Positions 1 through 5,235 of a DNA stretch of 34,575 bases are shown one piece after another. Made by a program: the position numbers and the translations under genes. The stretch covers positions 1-34,575 of IMG/VR virus record IMGVR_UViG_3300024999_000259, one strand, 5' to 3'. The stretch's first letter is position 1. Each line of letters opens with the position of its first letter. Origin of the DNA: a virus. The notes under the pieces were generated by a model. The model was not told the origin of the DNA and made no database searches. It saw only the letters and a program-made list of their open reading frames with translations.

Positions 1-339
1 GTTTTTAAAAATGAAGAGATGTGCTTAGAGGTAAAATGTACAGTGAGCTGGGACGGACATTATGAACGGATGTATGAAGAACAAGTTGATCAAACTCATT
101 GTGATTTTTGGCAGATGCAAGCAGAAATGATGGCTGCAGGCACTGATAAGTGTCTGTATGTGGTTGCTTATCCAATGACAATTGAGAAATATAAGTATCA
201 GATTGTCAATGCTTCCAAAATTCATCAAAAAGCAATCATGCAAAGATGCCAAATTGCTGACGAAGCTATAAAACTTTGGAATACACATAGTTATACGGAT
301 TCTCTAAAAATTGCATGTCAGAACTTTAAATTTGATTAA
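1..339 (+). CDS. YqaJ/lambda-exonuclease-like PD-(D/E)XK nuclease, C-terminal part (cut by window edge)
   Basis: Probably the recombination exonuclease that resects double-stranded DNA ends during phage recombination or replication. The reading frame is open from base 1, so the first in-window ATG at 19 need not be the start and the gene probably begins outside. Counting from that ATG, LEVKC (E4, K6) fits the E-x-K half of the PD-(D/E)XK active site. It is followed by SWDGHYERM and then FWQMQAEMMAAG, the Q-rich helix typical of the YqaJ/lambda-exo family, and a CLYVVAYPM strand. The preceding catalytic acid would lie outside the window. The gene sits 2 bp before mazG and near an SSB-like gene, which fits a recombination module. 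Family assignment comes from motif recognition only. Confidence 0.62.
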   Translation, partial: VFKNEEMCLEVKCTVSWDGHYERMYEEQVDQTHCDFWQMQAEMMAAGTDKCLYVVAYPMTIEKYKYQIVNASKIHQKAIMQRCQIADEAIKLWNTHSYTDSLKIACQNFKFD

Positions 340-341
340 GT

Positions 342-788
342 ATGAATAATAAATTATTAATTTTAAATGAGATGAATCACCTATTAGCTCAGTATAATAG
401 AGATAGTATTACTTCAACTCAGATGATTAGAGAAATGATTACCTTTTGTGAAATTAATTTCTCTGTTCTTAAAAAAATTCAAAAAGAACAAGTTGAATGG
501 GCAAAATCTAATTTTGGAGATAAACCAAGCTGGATGCCTCTTTTAGGAGCAATGGAGGAATTAGGTGAATTAAGTCATGCACATTTGAAGAATGAACAAA
601 AAATCAGGATGAACGAACCTCATTTTGAGAATAAGAAGGATGCTGTCGCTGACATAATCATATATCTTTGCGATTATTGCACATCTCAAAATATTGATAT
701 TCAATCAGTTTTACAAGATACATGGGATAATGTTAAAAAAAGAAATTGGAATAAGAATAAAATCGACGGAAATGCTGACAGACAATGA
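342..788 (+). CDS. MazG-like nucleotide pyrophosphohydrolase
   Basis: Members of the MazG/all-alpha NTP-pyrophosphatase superfamily hydrolyse NTPs or dNTPs (in some cases ppGpp) to monophosphate and PPi. In phages they are thought to adjust nucleotide pools or the host stress response. The 148-residue product carries the metal-binding signature: MEELGEL gives E72, E73 and E76, and KKDAVADI gives D100 and D104. The first 50 residues are a helical extension with no recognised motif. The gene starts 2 bp after the upstream nuclease and its last 17 bases overlap the next gene, so the three are probably co-transcribed. The exact substrate cannot be read from the sequence. Confidence 0.82.
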   Translation: MNNKLLILNEMNHLLAQYNRDSITSTQMIREMITFCEINFSVLKKIQKEQVEWAKSNFGDKPSWMPLLGAMEELGELSHAHLKNEQKIRMNEPHFENKKDAVADIIIYLCDYCTSQNIDIQSVLQDTWDNVKKRNWNKNKIDGNADRQ

Positions 789-954
789 TTTAATGCCTTT
801 TGGCAAATATAAAGGAGAAAAAATGGTAAATGTGCCAGCAACCTATCTTTTATTTATGAAAGATAAGATAAAAAATAAAAAAATATTAGAATATATTGAA
901 GATAATATAGATGTACTTGATTTTGAGGTAAATAGTATTAACAATAAAAATTAA
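772..954 (+). CDS. DUF3820-family small protein
   Basis: A 60-residue protein whose core MPFGKYKGEKMVNVPATYLL is the hallmark of the DUF3820 family (annotated in some databases as a putative quorum-sensing-regulated virulence factor). Similar modules occur alone or fused to phage exonucleases, so a nucleic-acid role is plausible but unproven. The frame is open further upstream (to 694), but that part lies inside mazG. The ATG at 772 leaves a 17-base overlap and puts the conserved motif close to the N terminus, so I prefer it. The C terminus is Lys/Asn-rich and low complexity. Confidence 0.65.
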   Translation: MLTDNDLMPFGKYKGEKMVNVPATYLLFMKDKIKNKKILEYIEDNIDVLDFEVNSINNKN

Positions 955-958
955 ACTT

Positions 959-1318
959 ATGAGTATTATTACAGGTAAAATTGACCTGAGTCAATTAAAA
1001 CACGTTCTTATGGAAAAAAAGGGAAAAACAGAAATGGTCGAAGGAATTTTTATTCCTTTAAAAGTCAACGACTTATTTAAAGGTAAAAATGGCAATATAT
1101 ACATGGATATAATTGCATTCGACAGTGTTAATGAGGAATATAAGCAGACACATGCTGTTAAGCAGTCATTTCCGAAAGATAAATACACGAAAGAAGAATT
1201 GTCTGCCAAGCCATTCCTGGGGCATCTTAACACTGAATTCGGCGGAGCAAGGGAGCCTAAGCCTAATAATGTGGCTCCGGGTACAGTGATTACTGAAGCT
1301 CAAGATCTGCCATTCTAA
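959..1318 (+). CDS. SSB-like single-stranded-DNA-binding protein candidate
   Basis: A 119-residue protein starting MSIITGKIDLSQLKHV, beta-rich in its first 75 residues (GIFIPLKVNDLFKGKNG, NIYMDIIAF), with a flexible Gly/Pro/Asn C-terminal tail that ends in EAQDLPF. Many SSB proteins end in an acidic tip of the form D-D-[IL]-P-F that recruits partner enzymes. Here only the final DLPF and a nearby Glu are kept. The position between a DNA-end nuclease/MazG module and the helicases fits a ssDNA-binding role. The OB fold itself cannot be proved by eye. The alternative is a conserved Bacteroidota phage protein of unknown function. The stop codon overlaps the next ATG (TAATG). Confidence 0.5.
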   Translation: MSIITGKIDLSQLKHVLMEKKGKTEMVEGIFIPLKVNDLFKGKNGNIYMDIIAFDSVNEEYKQTHAVKQSFPKDKYTKEELSAKPFLGHLNTEFGGAREPKPNNVAPGTVITEAQDLPF

Positions 1319-1536
1319 TGGAAGAGAAATTATTATTGATTTTAGCACAGTTCCTCAATCAGGCAGGAACTGTGCTTAATTATCAGAGTGATGATAATTG
1401 CATCAAATTTAATTTGTATTTCTTAGATGTGATGCGTCACGGCATCACTAAAGAATTACATATATATAAAAGGGACGACAACTTCAACGAAACTGTCGAA
1501 CATGTTATCAATGATTTAAAAATATTTGTAAAATAA
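1318..1536 (+). CDS. Small unknown protein; possible upstream half of a frameshifted gene
   Basis: A 72-residue protein, MEEKLLLILAQFLNQAG at the N terminus, with no family I recognise. Its ATG overlaps the SSB-like stop (TAATG), which implies translational coupling. Near its end, at 1515-1521, the zero-frame bases read T TTA AAA, a canonical X XXY YYZ slippery heptamer for -1 frameshifting. The -1 frame is closed by TGA at 1512-1514, immediately before the heptamer, and then open to 1775. A slip here would give a product of about 152 residues (68 from this frame plus 84). It may equally be a complete small gene followed by a gene that has lost its start. Confidence 0.6.
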   Translation: MEEKLLLILAQFLNQAGTVLNYQSDDNCIKFNLYFLDVMRHGITKELHIYKRDDNFNETVEHVINDLKIFVK

Positions 1537-1775
1537 ATGGAGAAACATTACCTGGAGCAAATGTAGAAATAGTTTGGACGGGAAGAGAAGAGCATGACTA
1601 CGGTTATTCGTTTGCTCTTCCAAGTCAATCACCTGATGAAGGCGATTTAATGATACACGTTCCTTATCCTGATAATTCAGATGGAATTGATGATGCCGAT
1701 CCTGAGTGGGTACATTTGTATAATTTACTTAAAAACAAAAGGGTTAAAAGCGTGATTTTTTTAGGTGGTTTTTAA
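1515..1775 (+). CDS. Start-less -1-frame ORF downstream of 1318-1536
   Basis: About 84 sense codons (from 1521) continue in the -1 frame relative to the preceding gene, encoding a protein-like sequence (NGETLPGANVEIVW, then an acidic middle, ending KRVKSVIFLGGF). An open frame this long with balanced composition is unusual in such AT-rich DNA, so it looks coding. There is no ATG, GTG or TTG near its beginning; the first in-frame ATG is at 1650, deep inside. Expression could come from -1 frameshifting at 1515-1521, from a rare ATT start, or from neither if an indel has damaged the gene. I do not recognise the product. Confidence 0.45.
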   Translation, partial: FKNICKINGETLPGANVEIVWTGREEHDYGYSFALPSQSPDEGDLMIHVPYPDNSDGIDDADPEWVHLYNLLKNKRVKSVIFLGGF

Positions 1776-1786
1776 AATATTTAATT

Positions 1787-1825
1787 ATGGCAAAACAAGC
1801 TCAAAAGCAAATTAGTTTTGTTTAG
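1787..1825 (+). other. 12-codon mini-ORF, possible remnant of a lost gene
   Basis: ATG after an A/T-rich leader followed by MAKQAQKQISFV and a stop. It lies between the end of the -1-frame ORF and the promoter at 1872. The sequence reads like the beginning of a longer gene that was truncated, but it is too short to identify. It could be chance. Confidence 0.2.
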
Positions 1826-1839
1826 AATTAATATAAATA

Positions 1840-1894
1840 ACACATTTGTGTGAAAATAATTGATAAAATACTTGCATATATCACACAAGTGTGT
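1840..1894. promoter_or_regulatory. Inverted pair of 13-bp operator-like sites
   Basis: ACACATTTGTGTG at 1840-1852 and CACACAAGTGTGT at 1882-1894. The second is the reverse complement of ACACACTTGTGTG, so the two sites match at 12 of 13 positions in opposite orientation. Each is also roughly palindromic itself. The right-hand site fills the spacer between the -33 and -7 elements of the promoter at 1872-1903, where a bound protein would block RNA polymerase. Repression is inferred; no regulator gene is visible in the window. Confidence 0.5.
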
Positions 1895-1903
1895 TATCTT
1901 TAC
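1872..1903 (+). promoter_or_regulatory. Bacteroidota-type promoter for the 1927 gene
   Basis: TTG at 1872-1874, a 20-bp spacer, then TATCTTTAC at 1895-1903. This follows the -33/-7 arrangement of the Bacteroidota primary sigma factor (TTTG, about 19 bp, TAnnTTTG), with TATCTTT in place of TAnnTTTG. The same -7 sequence and the same 20-bp spacing recur in the promoter at 32683-32715. It lies 24 bp before the ATG at 1927. Confidence 0.6.
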
Positions 1904-1926
1904 TTCATCAAATAAAACATAAGACA

Positions 1927-2169
1927 ATGAATACACAATCAATTAACATCAGCAGCGAAATAATCGCAAAAGAAACTGAAAAAGCAATTTGCATAAGAAT
2001 GAGTGGTGAAGGTGTAAGAAGTGGTGACCAAATGGGTTTTGATATGTGGATACCCAAATCTTTAGTTAAAGAAAATGAAGTTCCGATGTGGTTTTTATTA
2101 AAAGCTGGTCGTGAAAAACATTTTGCAAGCATAAATTTTTATGGATGTAAATTAGGTGTTAAATGTTAA
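1927..2169 (+). CDS. Small unknown protein
   Basis: An 80-residue soluble protein, MNTQSINISSEIIAKETEKA at the N terminus, with a likely beta-strand core (AICIRMSGEG, FDMWIPKSLV, MWFLLKAGREKHF) and a C terminus GCKLGVKC. I do not recognise a family. Upstream in-frame GTG at 1891 lies within the promoter, so the ATG at 1927 is chosen. It is the first gene of a transcript driven by the promoter at 1872-1903. Its last 51 bases form the left end of a 106-bp tandem duplication, so its 3' end exists in two copies. Confidence 0.55.
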   Translation: MNTQSINISSEIIAKETEKAICIRMSGEGVRSGDQMGFDMWIPKSLVKENEVPMWFLLKAGREKHFASINFYGCKLGVKC

Positions 2170-2336
2170 ACAAATAAAATATAAAATTATGAAAACATTA
2201 GTAGTATCAACATCAAATGAAAATCATTTTGCAAGCATAAATTTTTATGGATGTAAATTAGGTGTTAAATGTTAAACAAATAAAATATAAAATTATGAAA
2301 ACATTAGTAGTATCAACATCAAATGAAAATCATTTT
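2119..2336 (+). repeat. Two-copy exact tandem duplication, period 106 bp
   Basis: Bases 2119-2230 are repeated exactly at 2225-2336. The unit includes the 3' end of the 1927 gene, the short spacer, and the first 14 codons of the next gene. Because the copies are identical, the event must be recent, or the assembly is wrong here. The duplication leaves the full second gene intact at 2295 and creates a short chimeric ORF at 2189-2275. Confidence 0.92.
2189..2275 (+). pseudogene. Chimeric 28-codon ORF made by the tandem duplication
   Basis: The duplicated start of the 2295 gene (MKTLVVSTSNENHF) runs in frame into the duplicated end of the 1927 gene (ASINFYGCKLGVKC) and stops. It has its own ATG and the same leader as the real gene, so it may be translated, but it is a by-product of the duplication and probably has no function of its own. 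Confidence 0.6.
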
Positions 2337-2531
2337 TTCAGTACACGCAAAGAAGCAAAAAAAGATATGCAATGGGGTATTGATACATTAAAAAAATTAC
2401 AAATAAAAGATACAGTTTATTTGTATGAAATGCCATCAAAAACAAATGATGATTTGACAGACCAAGAACATTTTATCAATTGCTTATCTAACAACACGGC
2501 TAAAGAACTAAAAAAAGAAGAAGTAAAATGA
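2295..2531 (+). CDS. Small unknown protein
   Basis: A 78-residue protein, MKTLVVSTSNENHFFSTRKE at the N terminus, mixed alpha/beta and Lys/Glu-rich at the C terminus (AKELKKEEVK). No recognised family. The frame is open upstream to 2262, but that part belongs to the duplicated tail of the previous gene. The ATG at 2295 matches the ATG of the first repeat copy and is the best start. Its stop overlaps the next start by four bases (ATGA), which indicates co-translation. Confidence 0.55.
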   Translation: MKTLVVSTSNENHFFSTRKEAKKDMQWGIDTLKKLQIKDTVYLYEMPSKTNDDLTDQEHFINCLSNNTAKELKKEEVK

Positions 2532-2905
2532 AAGCCGAAGATATGATAAACTGGGGTAAGCTTAGCCGATTTCTGGCAGGCTCACGCCAAACTGTAAGAA
2601 AAAATTCAGTGCCTAAAATTCATCAGCAGTTTGTAGATGATTTGCTAAAAGCTATGAATAAGGTGATTTCCAAACGGCTTGATAAAGCCGAAGCGGGTGT
2701 TTTTTGGACAGATAATTTAACAATGGCAAAATGGTTTGCTATACCTGCTGTTGTGGTTGAGTTGCCACAGTCAAATATGTTTGAATGTGATACTTGCCAT
2801 GAAGATTACGAACCTGACGAAAGTGGTATTTGCCCTCATTGTGGCAGTTTAACCACAACGGCTGCGGCTAAACTGCGTTGCCGATTAAAACGCAGAAACT
2901 TATAA
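2528..2905 (+). CDS. Small protein with C-terminal zinc ribbon
   Basis: A 125-residue protein. The N-terminal 65 residues are basic and helical (SRFLAGSRQTVRKNSVPKIH). The C-terminal third has a four-cysteine zinc ribbon, CDTCHEDYEPDESGICPHCG (two C-x-x-C pairs, the second followed by G), then a basic tail ending LRCRLKRRNL. The architecture suggests nucleic-acid or protein binding, but I do not recognise a named family. It is translationally coupled to the preceding gene (ATGA overlap) and followed 16 bp later by another unknown gene. Confidence 0.6.
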   Translation: MKAEDMINWGKLSRFLAGSRQTVRKNSVPKIHQQFVDDLLKAMNKVISKRLDKAEAGVFWTDNLTMAKWFAIPAVVVELPQSNMFECDTCHEDYEPDESGICPHCGSLTTTAAAKLRCRLKRRNL

Positions 2906-2921
2906 AAATATACTAAAGATT

Positions 2922-3242
2922 ATGGGAGCAGAAAAGTATCAAATTACAGACAAAGACGGCAATGAAGTTTTAGCCGATGTTAGCGGTAGTTTTAGTGTGG
3001 AGGACGTGAAATGGCTAATAATGTATGGTTACAATAAAGACAAAACGATTGATATTAGGAGTGATGAAAAAGGCGAATTAGATTACGCAATTTCAAATAT
3101 GTTCCAAATGCTAAAAGATAGCACTCGTTTTGATGCTGAAAGAGTAGAGCGAGTTTTTTGGGAGCGTGTGAGTGCGTTGGTAAATTACCACAACACCAAG
3201 CTAAATACTGGTTACGAAGTAATCGGATTTAGCGACTGTTAG
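2922..3242 (+). CDS. Small unknown protein
   Basis: A 106-residue acidic protein. It starts MGAEKYQITDKDGNEVLADV (beta hairpin-like) and continues with amphipathic helices (ELDYAISNMFQMLKDSTRFD, RVERVFWERVSALVNYHN). No known motif is visible. It belongs to the run of small + strand genes between the promoter at 1872 and the helicase, and is directly followed by the hairpin at 3246-3264. Confidence 0.55.
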   Translation: MGAEKYQITDKDGNEVLADVSGSFSVEDVKWLIMYGYNKDKTIDIRSDEKGELDYAISNMFQMLKDSTRFDAERVERVFWERVSALVNYHNTKLNTGYEVIGFSDC

Positions 3243-3245
3243 AGA

Positions 3246-3264
3246 GTCGTCGCAAAGCGATGAC
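3246..3264 (+). terminator. Hairpin after the 2922 gene, weak or partial terminator
   Basis: GTCGTCGC, an AAA loop, then GCGATGAC form an 8-bp stem with one G-T pair, beginning 3 bp after the stop codon at 3242. The downstream bases (GTTATTC) are only weakly T-rich, so it may act as an mRNA-stabilising or attenuating hairpin rather than a full terminator. Confidence 0.4.
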
Positions 3265-3289
3265 GTTATTCAAAAATTAAACAAAAATT

Positions 3290-3565
3290 ATGACAATTAA
3301 CATTAAAATAATTCCAAAAAGCAATGTAATTCTGATACCTGTCGCCTCTGAAATACTTGCAGACATGGATGAAAATACAGTGAAGCACATTAATTGTGAA
3401 GGTAAAATATACAACATTTACGATTTTTATGTTTTCAAGAAAGGAGAAATAGTGCCAAGTTCATTGTTATTATTGGCGATGGGTGTACCTTTTGATGCCA
3501 AATTAATTTGGAAAAAATATACCAGAAGTGACAAAATTTTCTTTTTTGTCTGCCAACCCCAGTAA
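3290..3565 (+). CDS. Small unknown protein
   Basis: A 91-residue protein, MTINIKIIPKSNVILIPVAS at the N terminus, with alternating hydrophobic strands and a mostly beta look (KIYNIYDFYVFKKGE, KIFFFVCQPQ). No family is recognised. Only 3 bp separate its stop from the helicase start, so the two are probably made together. Confidence 0.55.
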   Translation: MTINIKIIPKSNVILIPVASEILADMDENTVKHINCEGKIYNIYDFYVFKKGEIVPSSLLLLAMGVPFDAKLIWKKYTRSDKIFFFVCQPQ

Positions 3566-3568
3566 TAT

Positions 3569-5167
3569 ATGCAACTAAGAGATTACCAACTTCAAGGCTT
3601 TAATGATATTCTACAATACTTCTCAGAAGGAGGTAAACACTGTATATATCAAGCTCCTACAGGTTCAGGTAAGACTATTGTATTTTCTTATATGGCACAA
3701 AAAAGTGCTTTAAAACATAAGAAAATATTAATACTAACTGATCGTGTAGAACTTTTAATGCAAACTGGCGGGGCATTGTCTCAATTTGGGATACAACCAT
3801 ATAATATACAGGCTGGTAGCAAGTTTATCAACTTCAAAAGTCAAGTATATATTGCCATGTGCAAGACGTTACAGAACAGATTATCTTTGCCACTCTGGAA
3901 AAATTGGATAGAAAAATATATTGACTTGGTTATAATTGATGAAGCACATAAGCAAGATTTTAACTTTATTTTTGAAAGCAAATTACTTGAAAATAAATAT
4001 GTTATAGGTTTCACAGCCACTCCCAAGCGGAGCGGCAAAATGAGACAATTAGCGTTAGATTATGATAAAATTATCAGCTCAATAACTATTCCGGAACTAA
4101 TAGAACAAGACTATCTCGTCAATGATGATTATTATGGAGTTACTGGAATTGACCTCAATAATATCAAATATGACCCGATGAAGGGCGATTATTCTGAGAA
4201 TGATATGTTTACAAGGTTTAATTCGCCAAAATTATATGCAGGAGTGGTTGATAATTGGATTAAAATAACGCCTAACACTCAAACGCTTGTATTCTGCGTT
4301 AATATAGAGCATGTTATCCACACATGCGAAGAATTTAATAAAAATGGCATTGTCGCAAAATTCCTTACGACGAAAATGTCAAAGCCGAAAGAGCCAAGCA
4401 AAGAGGACAATGAATCTAAATGGGTTGTATATGGTGAAAAAATGCGATTATATAAGTTATACATAGATAGTTATTATAGATGGAGCGGAGAACGAGGAAA
4501 ATTGATACGTGATTTTAAGAATAAACAATTTCATGTTCTTATCAATGCTGGAATTCTTACAACCGGATTCGATTGTCCTGAGATTGAGACGCTTGTAATC
4601 AATAGAGCCACATTGTCTCTTACATTATGGTTACAGATGCTTGGCCGAGGCAGTAGGCCAAGCATTAATAAAACTCATTTCAACATTCTCGATTTTGGAA
4701 ATAATGCCAGCAGATTAGGTCATTACTCTGCTCCGAGAATGTGGAACCTATGGCATGAGACAGGGAAATATGGCGAGGGCGTGCCACCAATGAAGGAATG
4801 CGGAATAAATTCAAAAGGGCAAGAAATTAAATCAAATAAAATTGGTTGTAAGAGGTTGATATTGGCGAGTTATAAGACTTGTCCGTTCTGCGGGTTCTTG
4901 TATCCCGAAAAGAAAATAAAAGAAATAGAATTATCATCAATTGTTTATAATAATGATAATTATTTGGCTGTAGCGGTGAAAAAAATAAGCGAAATGTCAA
5001 ATGATGAATTATTTGATTATTTCAAAATAAAAAAACATAAACAAGCCTGGTTATGGAGGCAATTGTATTTCAGGGGTGGTACACAATTAATTAATTCATT
5101 TGGTCAAGAAAAAAAATGGCAAAAGGGTACCATCGAGAAGGCTATTAATTATGTATGTGCATTATAA
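3569..5167 (+). CDS. Superfamily 2 DEAD/DEAH-box helicase
   Basis: A 532-residue ATP-dependent SF2 helicase or translocase, probably opening the replication origin or branched DNA. Visible motifs: Q-motif-like RDYQLQG at the N terminus; Walker A APTGSGKT (29-36); DEAH (124-127); motif III TATP (149-152); motif VI QMLGRGSRP (356-364). Near the C terminus a CPFCG pair (C438, C441) may form half of a small zinc site. The motif spacing matches the restriction-subunit-like/phage replicative UvsW-type helicases. The start follows the previous stop by 3 bp. Whether it acts in replication, recombination or restriction evasion cannot be read from the sequence alone. Confidence 0.88.
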   Translation: MQLRDYQLQGFNDILQYFSEGGKHCIYQAPTGSGKTIVFSYMAQKSALKHKKILILTDRVELLMQTGGALSQFGIQPYNIQAGSKFINFKSQVYIAMCKTLQNRLSLPLWKNWIEKYIDLVIIDEAHKQDFNFIFESKLLENKYVIGFTATPKRSGKMRQLALDYDKIISSITIPELIEQDYLVNDDYYGVTGIDLNNIKYDPMKGDYSENDMFTRFNSPKLYAGVVDNWIKITPNTQTLVFCVNIEHVIHTCEEFNKNGIVAKFLTTKMSKPKEPSKEDNESKWVVYGEKMRLYKLYIDSYYRWSGERGKLIRDFKNKQFHVLINAGILTTGFDCPEIETLVINRATLSLTLWLQMLGRGSRPSINKTHFNILDFGNNASRLGHYSAPRMWNLWHETGKYGEGVPPMKECGINSKGQEIKSNKIGCKRLILASYKTCPFCGFLYPEKKIKEIELSSIVYNNDNYLAVAVKKISEMSNDELFDYFKIKKHKQAWLWRQLYFRGGTQLINSFGQEKKWQKGTIEKAINYVCAL

Positions 5168-5169
5168 CA

Positions 5170-5213
5170 TGTTTTAAAACATTTTGTAAAATACGCAATA
5201 AAGTATATATTTG
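5170..5213 (+). promoter_or_regulatory. Promoter with upstream TGTTTTAAAACA palindrome
   Basis: A TGTTnnnnAACA palindrome at 5170-5181 abuts a -33 TTTTG (TTG at 5184-5186), followed by a 19-bp spacer and a perfect -7 TATATTTG at 5206-5213. This is an excellent Bacteroidota promoter, 22 bp before the ATG of the helicase-methyltransferase. The same palindrome type lies upstream of five other candidate promoters in the window, which points to a shared regulator. Confidence 0.75.
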
Positions 5214-5235
5214 TATAATTTAAAATTACAAAAAA

